A stretch of DNA of 8,412 bases from an uncultured Acetobacteraceae bacterium (GTDB lineage: Bacteria > Pseudomonadota > Alphaproteobacteria > Acetobacterales > Acetobacteraceae), in contig CALGVL010000362.1 in NCBI GenBank assembly GCA_937930165.1, forward strand, positions 1-8,412. The letters are read 5' to 3'. This document shows, piece by piece, positions 1-5,741 of this stretch. How positions within the stretch are numbered: position 1 is the stretch's first letter; each line of letters begins with the position of its first letter. The notes beneath the pieces are model-generated. The model did no database searches, was not told the origin of the DNA, and saw only the letters and a list, made by a program, of their open reading frames with translations. Both the position numbers and the translations under genes were made by a program.

Positions 1-239
1 TCGCCCTCGGCCGTGCCGGGCTGGCCGCGCATCCCTGCGTCGGGCCGGAGCGAGTGGACTTCGTCCTGCCTGGCTGCGCCATCTACGCCGCCATCCGGCG
101 CGTCTGGCCGGTGCCCACCTTGACGGTCGCGGATCGCGGTCTCAGGGAGGGGATGCTGCTCCGCATGATGCGGAGCGACCGGGCCTGGGGGCGGGATCAT
201 CGCCATCCGTATTCCCGCCGGCACTCTTCCGGCTATTAG
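1..239 (+). CDS. Ppx/GppA family phosphatase, C-terminal fragment
   Basis: This is the last 78 residues of a gene that begins before the window; the reading frame enters at base 3 and ends at a TAG at 237-239. The segment around VDFVLPGCAIYAAIRR followed by LTVADRGLREGMLL matches the characteristic C-terminal end of the exopolyphosphatase/guanosine pentaphosphatase (Ppx/GppA) family, where 'ADRGLREG' is strongly conserved. Family members hydrolyse inorganic polyphosphate or pppGpp in the cytoplasm. The basic tail rich in Arg and His after the motif looks lineage-specific. The stop lies 13 bp before rlmE, so the two are probably co-transcribed; a Ppx/GppA gene before rlmE is, from memory, a common alphaproteobacterial order. 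The catalytic N-terminal ASKHA domain lies outside the window, so Ppx cannot be told from GppA here. Confidence 0.85.
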   Translation, partial: ALGRAGLAAHPCVGPERVDFVLPGCAIYAAIRRVWPVPTLTVADRGLREGMLLRMMRSDRAWGRDHRHPYSRRHSSGY

Positions 240-252
240 GACCGGCTCTGGA

Positions 253-948
253 ATGAAGGGAACACTGCCGGGGGGCCGCGGTCTCTCCACGCGCCTCCGT
301 ACTGCCAAGGGCCGCAGCGCCGCCAGCCAACGCTGGCTCGAGCGCCAGTTGAACGACCCCTATGTGCGCGCCGCGCAGAGCCGAGGCTTCCGCTCCCGTG
401 CCGCCTTCAAGCTGCTGGAGATGGACGAGAAGCATCGGCTGCTGAAGCCGGGCAGCCGGGTGGTCGATCTCGGCGCCGCGCCGGGTGGCTGGACACAGGT
501 GGCGGTCGAGAAGGCGGGCCCGAAGGGCAGGGTGGTCGCGCTCGATTTGCTGGCGATGGATCCGGTGCCTGGCGCCACGGTGCTGCAGGGCGATTTCCAG
601 GATCCGGCAGCGGAGCAGGCGGTGCTGGCGGCCCTGGACGGGCCTGCGGATCTGGTCCTGTCGGACATGGCGCCGAACACCACGGGCCATGCCGCGACCG
701 ACCACCTCCGCATCATTGCGCTGGCGGAGCTGGCCCTGGATTTCGCGCTGAAGGTTCTCTCCCCCGGCGGCGGATTCGTGGCGAAGGTATTCCAGGGCGG
801 CAGCGAGAAGGGGCTGCTGGACGTGCTGAAGCGGAACTTCGCCTCCGTGCGGCACGTCAAGCCGCCGGCCAGCCGGAAGGGCAGCAGCGAGCTCTATGTC
901 GTGGCTACCGGATTTCGCGGCCAGAACCAGGCGGCATCCCCGCCCTGA
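253..948 (+). CDS. rlmE: 23S rRNA (uridine(2552)-2'-O)-methyltransferase RlmE
   Basis: This cytoplasmic SAM-dependent enzyme (also FtsJ/RrmJ) methylates the 2'-OH of U2552 in the 23S A-loop late in 50S assembly. The 231-residue protein has the SAM-binding motif VVDLGAAPGGWTQ at about 70-82. The K-D-K-E catalytic set is complete: K53 in RAAFKLLE, D138 in LSDMAPN, K178 in FVAKVFQGG and E213 in SSELYVVATGF, each offset 14-15 from E. coli K38/D124/K164/E199. The N-terminus has about 15 extra basic residues before the conserved RWLERQLNDPYV block. The ATG at 253 is chosen because the preceding AGGA (238-241), overlapping the upstream stop, is the only purine-rich site at a usable distance (11 nt). 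It sits in an apparent operon with the Ppx/GppA gene. Confidence 0.96.
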   Translation: MKGTLPGGRGLSTRLRTAKGRSAASQRWLERQLNDPYVRAAQSRGFRSRAAFKLLEMDEKHRLLKPGSRVVDLGAAPGGWTQVAVEKAGPKGRVVALDLLAMDPVPGATVLQGDFQDPAAEQAVLAALDGPADLVLSDMAPNTTGHAATDHLRIIALAELALDFALKVLSPGGGFVAKVFQGGSEKGLLDVLKRNFASVRHVKPPASRKGSSELYVVATGFRGQNQAASPP

Positions 949-1047
949 CCGGATTGCAACCGCCCCGCCGCTTGCTCCGCCGCCTGCTTCCAGGGTAAGG
1001 GGAGCCGCCAAGGTTGCGGATCGCTTCCGCTGCGCGAAAGGTCCCCC
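949..1047 (+). promoter_or_regulatory. rlmE-guaB intergenic region with short leader hairpin
   Basis: This 99-bp spacer holds the guaB leader. A 5-bp inverted repeat (GCGGA-TCGCT-TCCGC, 1016-1030) lies just upstream of the likely ribosome-binding site AAAGG (1037-1041), 6 nt before the guaB ATG. The hairpin has no following T run, so it does not look like an intrinsic terminator. I could not find a convincing -35/-10 pair, so whether guaB has its own promoter or is read through from rlmE is open. Confidence 0.35.
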
Positions 1048-2562
1048 ATGGCACCCGAATCCTCACCGGACGCCGCCGGCGCCCCGGCCCAGAGCCGCCG
1101 CATCACGATCGAGGACGCCCTCGCCTTCGACGATGTGCTGCTGGTTCCCGCCTATTCGGCGGTCCTCCCCCACCAGACCGACACCCGCACCCGCCTGACG
1201 CGGGAGATCGCCCTGAACATCCCGCTGGTCGCCGCCGCCATGGACACGGTGACGGAGGCCAATATGGCCATCGCCATGGCCCAGGCCGGCGGCATCGGAG
1301 TGATCCACAAGAACATGACGCCGGAGGAGCAGGCAGCCCAGGTCCGGCGGGTGAAGAAATTCGAATCCGGCATGGTGGTGAACCCGGTCACCATCCATCC
1401 GGACCAGACCCTTGCCGATGTCCGCGCCCTGCAGGAGCAGCACCACATCAGCGGCATCCCGGTGGTGGAGCGCGGCACCGGCCGCCTGGTCGGCATCGTC
1501 ACCAACCGCGACGTCCGCTTCGCAACGGATCCGAACACCCGCGTCTATGAGCTGATGACGCGGGAGAATCTGGTCACCGCCGATGCGGATGTCACCCCCG
1601 ACCAGGCGCGCGCCCTGCTGCACAAGCACCGGATCGAGAAGCTGCTGGTGGTGGACGATGCGGGGCGCTGCGTCGGCCTGATCACCGTGAAGGACATGGA
1701 CAAGGCCCAGGCCAATCCGAATGCGGTGAAGGACGTGCTCGGCCGGCTGCGCGTCGCCGCCGCGACCGGCGTGGGCGAGGACGGCTTCCGCCGGGTCCAG
1801 GCCCTGGTGGCGGCCGAGGTCGATGTGGTGGTGGTGGATACCGCGCATGGGCATTCCGGCGGCGTGCTGGCGGCGGTAGAGCGCATCAAGCGCATGTCCA
1901 ATGCGGTGCAGGTGGTGGCCGGCAATGTGGCGACGCCCGAGGGGGTGGAGGCGCTGATCGAGGCCGGCGCCGACGCCGTGAAGATCGGCATCGGCCCGGG
2001 CAGCATCTGCACCACGCGCATCGTCGCCGGCGTCGGCGTGCCGCAGCTCACCGCCGTCCTGGAATGCGCTGCGGCGGCGCGGGAAAGGGGCATCCCCGCC
2101 ATCGCCGATGGCGGCATCCGCACCTCCGGCGACATCGCCAAGGCGATCGCCGCCGGCGCCGACTGCGTCATGATGGGCAGCCTTCTCGCCGGCACGGACG
2201 AGGCGCCAGGCGAGGTCTTCCTTTATCAGGGCCGCTCCTACAAATCCTATCGCGGCATGGGCAGCCTCGGCGCCATGGCCCGCGGCAGCGCCGACCGCTA
2301 CTTCCAGCAGGAGGTGCAGGATGCGCTGAAGCTGGTGCCCGAGGGGGTGGAGGGCCGCGTCGGCTATAAGGGGCCGGTCGGCAATGTCATCCACCAGATG
2401 GTCGGCGGGCTGCGCGCCGCCATGGGCTATACCGGCAATGCCACCATCGCCGAGATGCAGCGGAACTGCCGCTTCCGCCGCATCACCGCGGCCGGCCTGC
2501 GGGAGAGCCATGTGCATGACGTGGCGGTGACCCGCGAGGCGCCGAACTACCGGCAGGAATAG
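1048..2562 (+). CDS. guaB: Inosine-5'-monophosphate dehydrogenase
   Basis: GuaB catalyses the NAD-dependent oxidation of IMP to XMP, the committed step of guanine nucleotide synthesis in the cytoplasm. The 504-residue protein has the full family layout. A TIM-barrel start (LAFDDVLLVPAYS) leads into a Bateman module of two CBS domains at about 108-225, and the barrel then resumes. The catalytic loop GPGSICTTR carries Cys321; ADGGIR holds Asp354, which binds the IMP ribose; and the mobile flap contains the Arg417-Tyr418 pair (SADRYFQ). Length is slightly above the usual 485-490, explained by an 18-residue Ala/Pro-rich N-terminus before the conserved core. The ATG at 1048 has an AAAGG site 6 nt upstream. 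It converges on the lytic transglycosylase gene with a 23-bp gap and no clear terminator. guaA is not in the window. Confidence 0.98.
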   Translation: MAPESSPDAAGAPAQSRRITIEDALAFDDVLLVPAYSAVLPHQTDTRTRLTREIALNIPLVAAAMDTVTEANMAIAMAQAGGIGVIHKNMTPEEQAAQVRRVKKFESGMVVNPVTIHPDQTLADVRALQEQHHISGIPVVERGTGRLVGIVTNRDVRFATDPNTRVYELMTRENLVTADADVTPDQARALLHKHRIEKLLVVDDAGRCVGLITVKDMDKAQANPNAVKDVLGRLRVAAATGVGEDGFRRVQALVAAEVDVVVVDTAHGHSGGVLAAVERIKRMSNAVQVVAGNVATPEGVEALIEAGADAVKIGIGPGSICTTRIVAGVGVPQLTAVLECAAAARERGIPAIADGGIRTSGDIAKAIAAGADCVMMGSLLAGTDEAPGEVFLYQGRSYKSYRGMGSLGAMARGSADRYFQQEVQDALKLVPEGVEGRVGYKGPVGNVIHQMVGGLRAAMGYTGNATIAEMQRNCRFRRITAAGLRESHVHDVAVTREAPNYRQE

Positions 2563-2585
2563 CGTCCCGGACCGCGCGCCGTGGC

Positions 2586-3368
2586 CTACATGCGCTGCGC
2601 CCGGGCCAGGCCCAGGACCGGGCCGCGCCCGGCGACCGGGATGGGCAGGCTGCGATAGGCATCCAGCCCGCGGCCATTGCCCCCTCCGCCGGGGGCAGAC
2701 AGCAGCGGCGCCCGTTCCATGCGATTGGAGAGCATATAGCCGCCGCCGGGCTGGCCGGGCCGGAAGGCCGGTGCGGGAGGCATCGCCGCCAGGGCCGTCG
2801 GTGCCCTGCCTTCGCCCTGTTCCGCCAGGAGTGCCTCGGCGAGCCGGGCGCGGTAGGCTTCCGCCAGTTCGGGAGTCTGCGAGTGGTAGTTTGCGGCCGC
2901 CCGCATCCAGTCGCCGCGCGTGGCCTGGAGTTCGGCCAGAAAGCGGGCGGCATAGCGGGCATTCGCCAGCGGGTCGAAGGCTTCCTCCAGGCTGGCGAAG
3001 GCCCGCGGATGGTGGCGGAGATTCACCTGCATGCAGCCGACATCAATGGAGCGCACGCCTTGGGCCTGCAATTCCCGCACGGCGGCAATTGCTGCCGCCT
3101 TGCTGGGGTAGAAACTGCCGCGCCCCTCGGCATTGATGGTCCAGGGCCAGGGGTGGAAGGCGCCGGTCACCGGATCCCGCCGGCCGGATTCCACCCGAGC
3201 GATGGCGGAAAGCAGCCGGGGCGGCAATCCCGCCTCCCGCTCCGCCGACGCCACGGCGGCGCGGCATAGCAGGCCAGGTTCAGAACCGGCGGGAGGCGGC
3301 ATCTGGCCGCGAGCCGCGGGGAGGGGTAGCGACAGGGCCAGCAGGGCAAGGAGGAGAAGGGAAGGCAT
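2586..3368 (-). CDS. Exported SLT-type lytic transglycosylase
   Basis: This is probably a periplasmic enzyme that cleaves MurNAc-GlcNAc bonds in peptidoglycan. The 260-residue protein begins with a hydrophobic signal sequence (about 2-19, ending near AARGQ) with no lipobox at the expected place. The SLT domain spans about 33-165. The candidate catalytic acid is Glu60 in SAIARVESGRRDP, then VGCMQVN (110-116) as the G-x-MQ-x-N element, and AAANYHS (157-163) as the usual A-x-x-Y-x-S end. Between ES and MQ lies an insert of about 50 residues (WPWTINAEG ... YPSK) much longer than in Slt70, which I recall from related alphaproteobacterial proteins. The C-terminal 75 residues are Ala/Pro/Gly-rich and probably disordered. 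It lies 72 bp downstream of the CtrA-like regulator on the same strand, so co-transcription is plausible. The physiological role (flagellar or pilus passage, or cell-wall turnover) cannot be decided here. Confidence 0.87.
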   Translation of the reverse strand: MPSLLLLALLALSLPLPAARGQMPPPAGSEPGLLCRAAVASAEREAGLPPRLLSAIARVESGRRDPVTGAFHPWPWTINAEGRGSFYPSKAAAIAAVRELQAQGVRSIDVGCMQVNLRHHPRAFASLEEAFDPLANARYAARFLAELQATRGDWMRAAANYHSQTPELAEAYRARLAEALLAEQGEGRAPTALAAMPPAPAFRPGQPGGGYMLSNRMERAPLLSAPGGGGNGRGLDAYRSLPIPVAGRGPVLGLARAQRM

Positions 3369-3412
3369 GATCGAGGGTCCGGCAAGCCGCCGACCCCCGG
3401 GGCAATCTTCAT

Positions 3413-3433
3413 GCCACCGCGCCAGGAGGTGGC
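3413..3433 (-). terminator. Weak hairpin between regulator and transglycosylase genes
   Basis: An inverted repeat GCCACC/GGTGGC with a 9-nt loop lies 8 bp past the regulator stop. On the minus strand it is followed by ATGAAGATTG rather than a T run. It could attenuate read-through into the transglycosylase gene or simply be chance in GC-rich DNA. Confidence 0.2.
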
Positions 3434-3440
3434 CTGCCGC

Positions 3441-4223
3441 TCAGGCCTGGAGCGCGGCCAGTCCGCCCGCGCGCCTGATCCAGCCGCGTGGCGCGGGATC
3501 GGCCGGCATCTCCGGCCGCCGGGCGGCGCGGGCGGCCGCCACCGCCTCCGCCGTGGGCTCGAACAGCACATGGCCGCGGCCCCAGACGGTGCGGATCATC
3601 TCGGCGGCGCCGCAGGCCGCGAGCTTGCGCCGGAGCTTGCAGACGAAGACATCCACGATCTTCAGGTCGGGCGCATCCGCATCGGCATAGAGGCTGCTCA
3701 TGAACCGCTCCTTGGTCAGGAGCACGCCCTTGTGCAGCATCATGATCTGCAGGAAGTCGAACTCCCGCGCCGTCAGCGGCACGCGCCGCCCGTCCACCGT
3801 CACCGCATGCTGCTCCTGGTCCAGCATCACATTGCCGCAGGTCAGGCGGGCCGAGGCATAGCCGCGCACGCGCCGCAGCAGCGCCTGCATCCGGGCATGC
3901 AGGACGGAGGGACGGAAGGGATGGAGGATGACGTCATCCGCGCCCGCATGGAGGATGGCCTCCTCCTCCCCGGCCACGAGGCGGCCGCACAGGACGATGA
4001 TGGGATGGGTGCTGCCCTCCCGGCGCAGGCCGCGGAGCGCTGCCTGCACCTCCCGCTGCGGGGCGGTGGCATCAATGAGCAGCAGATCGTAAGGCCCACT
4101 CAGGGTGAGAATGGGGCCGAGCTCGCGCATCTCCTCGGTCAGGTCGCAGACAACGCCCAACTCCGCCAGTCCAGCCTGCAAGCCCCCGGAATGAGAGGTC
4201 GCAGAAGCAAGGAGGACGCGCAT
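3441..4223 (-). CDS. CtrA-like OmpR-family regulator with degenerate receiver domain
   Basis: The 260-residue protein has a receiver-like domain (1-118), a winged-helix DNA-binding domain (about 127-223) and a 37-residue Ala/Pro/Arg-rich tail. The DNA-binding half resembles CtrA, the alphaproteobacterial cell-cycle regulator: LTAREFDFLQ, LTKERFMSSLY, PDLKIVDVFVCKLRRKL (185-201) and TVWGRGHVLFEP (212-223) align almost residue for residue with the CtrA I remember. The receiver does not. The acidic pair after strand 1 (D8/D9 in CtrA) is A8-T9 in MRVLLASATS, the conserved Ser/Thr is Cys79 (IVLCG), and the conserved Lys (TKPF) is His101 (LHPF). Only Asp51 (LLIDATAP) remains. Phosphorylation by the normal Mg-dependent route is therefore unlikely. 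The ATG at 4223 has GGAG 11 nt upstream and matches the CtrA start MRVLL. It is divergent from msrP and upstream of the transglycosylase. It is unlikely to be CtrA itself; targets are unknown. Confidence 0.9.
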   Translation of the reverse strand: MRVLLASATSHSGGLQAGLAELGVVCDLTEEMRELGPILTLSGPYDLLLIDATAPQREVQAALRGLRREGSTHPIIVLCGRLVAGEEEAILHAGADDVILHPFRPSVLHARMQALLRRVRGYASARLTCGNVMLDQEQHAVTVDGRRVPLTAREFDFLQIMMLHKGVLLTKERFMSSLYADADAPDLKIVDVFVCKLRRKLAACGAAEMIRTVWGRGHVLFEPTAEAVAAARAARRPEMPADPAPRGWIRRAGGLAALQA

Positions 4224-4314
4224 GAATAATTCTACTCCAGATTGCGTTCACGGGCCGCGAAAGTTTCAAAACCGGTACATCTTGTGCAGTGCGGCCAATG
4301 TCTCGTTCATGATG

Positions 4315-4342
4315 AGTAGTCAGCGCAACCATAGGTTGTCAA
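4315..4342 (-). promoter_or_regulatory. Candidate sigma70-type promoter for the CtrA-like regulator
   Basis: Read on the minus strand, a perfect -35 hexamer TTGACA (4342-4337) is followed 16 nt later by ACTACT (4320-4315), which matches TATAAT at only three positions. Transcription from here would give an untranslated leader of about 85 nt. A weaker alternative is TTGAAA (4269-4264) with CGCAAT 17 nt downstream, closer to the gene. The -35 match is seen directly; use as a promoter is inferred. Confidence 0.4.
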
Positions 4343-4350
4343 TCACTTAA
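4336..4350. promoter_or_regulatory. Degenerate CtrA-like binding site overlapping the -35
   Basis: The sequence TTGT-N7-TTAA (on the minus strand TTAA-N7-ACAA) matches the CtrA consensus TTAA-N7-TTAA at six of eight fixed positions with the correct 7-bp spacing. It overlaps the TTGACA -35 hexamer, a placement known from CtrA-controlled promoters. Binding by the adjacent CtrA-like protein, or by CtrA itself, is an inference. Confidence 0.3.
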
Positions 4351-4449
4351 TCGCTATCAGCACGCAGGGGCGCCCGGACGCGCTGGCGAGACGTAACCTG
4401 CCGGCGGGCTGGACCGAACGGAAGAGCGAGGCCAGGCGCCCGGCCGCTT

Positions 4450-4478
4450 CTGTCAGGTGGCAGGTTCCCCCTTTTAAC
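4450..4478 (+). promoter_or_regulatory. Candidate msrP promoter
   Basis: CTGTCA (4450-4455) and TTTAAC (4473-4478) are separated by 17 bp and each match the sigma70 consensus at four of six positions. The predicted start would be near 4485, leaving a very short leader that still contains the GGAGG site at 4490-4494. Both hexamers are weak, so an upstream or alternative-sigma promoter is equally possible. Confidence 0.3.
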
Positions 4479-4500
4479 CTTGCAGCGATGGAGGCATGGC

Positions 4501-5454
4501 ATGCTGATCCGCAGACGGCGCGGCTGGGAGATCCCGGAGCGGGAGGCCACCCCGGAGCATTTGGCCTTCGGCCGCCGCGCGGTGATGAAGGCTGCCGGCG
4601 GGGCTGCGCTTGCCGGCGCCGGCGGCCTGGCCCTGCCGGAGCCCGCCGCAGCGGCCTATTCCCTGCCGCCGGTGACCCGCAACAGCCGCTACCAGCCGGA
4701 CCGCGACATCACGGCGGAGCGGGAGGTGACCACCTACAACAACTACTATGAATTCGGCAGCCAGAAATCGATCTGGCAGGCCGCCCAGCGCCTGCCGCTA
4801 CAGCCCTGGACCCTGCGGGTGGAGGGCATGGTAGACAATCCGCGCGAGTTCGGCCTGGAGGACCTGCTGCGGCAGATGCCGCTGGAGGAACGCCTCTACC
4901 GTCTGCGTTGCGTCGAGGCCTGGTCCGTGGTCGTGCCCTGGACCGGCTTTCCGATCGCGGCCCTGCTGAAACTGGTCGGCCCGCAGGCCTCGGCGAAATA
5001 CCTGCGCTTCGAGACGGCGGCGCTCCCGGGCATCATGCCCGGCCTGCGGCAGAGCTGGTATCCTTGGCCCTATACCGAGGGCTGCACCATCGAGGAGGCG
5101 GCGAACGACCTGTCCTTCATGGTGGTCGGCGCCTATGGCAAGCCGCTGCCGCCGCAGAATGGCGGCCCAGTCCGCTTCCACCAGCCTTGGAAATACGGCT
5201 TCAAGGCCGGCAAGTCCCTGGTGCGTATCGTCCTGACCGACCAGCGCCCGAAGACCTTCTGGGAGGCCATCCAGCCGCAGGAATACGGCTTCTGGGCCAA
5301 TGTGAACCCGCAGGTCCCGCATCCGCGCTGGAGCCAGGCGACCGAGCGCGTGGTCGGAACCGGGGAGCGGGTGCCGACGCAGCTCTTCAACGGCTATGCG
5401 GAGTTCGTCGCCGACCTCTACACAAACCTGCAGGGGGAGAGGCTCTGGGCCTGA
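4501..5454 (+). CDS. msrP: Protein-methionine-sulfoxide reductase catalytic subunit MsrP
   Basis: MsrP (YedY) is a periplasmic molybdopterin enzyme that reduces methionine sulfoxide residues in oxidised envelope proteins. The 317-residue product opens with MLIRRRRGWEIPE, typical of the family, then a Tat signal with R25-R26 (GRRAVMKAAGG), a hydrophobic stretch and a likely cleavage near A52. The conserved YNNYYEFG (79-86) near the cofactor and RCVEAW with Cys137, the expected molybdenum ligand, are present, as are PWKYGFKAGKS and FWANVNPQVPHPRW towards the C-terminus. The ATG at 4501 is preferred because GGAGG (4490-4494) lies 6 nt upstream and the family N-terminus begins exactly here; an in-frame TTG at 4480 has neither. 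The stop overlaps the start of the next gene (TGATG). MsrQ, the heme membrane partner, is not adjacent. Confidence 0.96.
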   Translation: MLIRRRRGWEIPEREATPEHLAFGRRAVMKAAGGAALAGAGGLALPEPAAAAYSLPPVTRNSRYQPDRDITAEREVTTYNNYYEFGSQKSIWQAAQRLPLQPWTLRVEGMVDNPREFGLEDLLRQMPLEERLYRLRCVEAWSVVVPWTGFPIAALLKLVGPQASAKYLRFETAALPGIMPGLRQSWYPWPYTEGCTIEEAANDLSFMVVGAYGKPLPPQNGGPVRFHQPWKYGFKAGKSLVRIVLTDQRPKTFWEAIQPQEYGFWANVNPQVPHPRWSQATERVVGTGERVPTQLFNGYAEFVADLYTNLQGERLWA

Positions 5455-5741
5455 TGGCGATGGGAACGGCCAAGCCAATGCTGCGGCTGTTCGCGCTGCT
5501 GGTGCTCGCCCTTGGCGTCGCGGCAGCGCTTTGGGCCGGGTGGCAGGCGCCCCTGGGGGCAGCACTGTTCCGGCTGGATCCTGGCCTGCTCAACACCGCA
5601 CAGGCCGGCATCCAGCGCCATGTCTCGCCCTGGCTCTGGGATGCCGTGGTCCTGCCGGTGCTGGAGCAGCCGGTCTGGCTGGTGCCGGCCATCCTCGCCG
5701 GCCTCCTGCTGCTGCTCGGCGCCCTCGGGCGCCGCCGCTGA
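5454..5741 (+). CDS. Small two-helix membrane protein coupled to msrP
   Basis: I cannot name this 95-residue protein. It has two hydrophobic helices (about 9-30 and 74-91) joined by a roughly 43-residue loop with FRLDPGLLNTAQAGIQRHV and SPWLWD, and ends in RRR, suggesting a helical hairpin with both ends cytoplasmic and the loop periplasmic. The start ATG overlaps the msrP stop as TGATG, with purine-rich GGGGGAGAGG (5433-5442) 11 nt upstream, so translational coupling is likely; ATGs at 5460 and 5478 are alternatives. It occupies the place where msrQ would be expected but is far too short for MsrQ (about 200 residues, multiple helices). It has only one histidine (H56), so a single chain could not bind heme through two histidines. 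I recall similar small proteins in related bacteria without a function. The stop abuts the convergent neighbour. Confidence 0.8.
   Translation: MAMGTAKPMLRLFALLVLALGVAAALWAGWQAPLGAALFRLDPGLLNTAQAGIQRHVSPWLWDAVVLPVLEQPVWLVPAILAGLLLLLGALGRRR
5717..5734. terminator. GC-rich hairpin at the end of the small membrane protein gene
   Basis: A 7-bp perfect inverted repeat, CGGCGCC-CTCG-GGCGCCG, lies inside the last codons of the small protein gene, 5 bp before its stop. There is no T run on either side. Because the two convergent genes leave no intergenic space, it could help end transcription in either direction, but its effect is unproven. Confidence 0.3.

Larger units (their letters stand above)
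4224..4500. promoter_or_regulatory. Divergent intergenic region between CtrA-like regulator and msrP
   Basis: This is the longest non-coding stretch in the window (277 bp). Its regulator-proximal half (4224-4360) is visibly richer in A/T than the surrounding coding DNA, as expected of a promoter region; the msrP-proximal half returns to high GC. No credible small ORF with a ribosome-binding site was found. A 9-bp direct repeat GGCGCCCGG occurs at 4369-4377 and 4435-4443, probably by chance. The individual candidate sites are listed separately. Confidence 0.75.

Noticed and set aside
142..1011. 289-codon open frame opposite rlmE
   Set aside because: It covers a complete, motif-intact rlmE on the other strand, and its Arg/Ala/Gly-rich product resembles no family.
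1063..2517. 484-codon open frame opposite guaB
   Set aside because: It is an antisense shadow of guaB: a His/Gly/Asp/Ala-rich product with no recognisable domain, caused by GC-biased third positions in guaB.
2563..2585. Possible bidirectional terminator between guaB and the transglycosylase gene
   Set aside because: Only very short GC repeats are present, with no usable stem and no T run.
3411..4229. Plus-strand open frame over the regulator gene
   Set aside because: Its product is compositionally biased and it is antisense to a gene with clear CtrA-like motifs.
4369..4443. 9-bp direct repeat GGCGCCCGG upstream of msrP as an operator pair
   Set aside because: Two copies 66 bp apart of a GC-only word are expected by chance at this base composition.
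4480..4500. TTG start giving MsrP seven extra residues
   Set aside because: The ATG at 4501 has an ideal GGAGG site and begins with the family-typical MLIR; the TTG has no ribosome-binding site.
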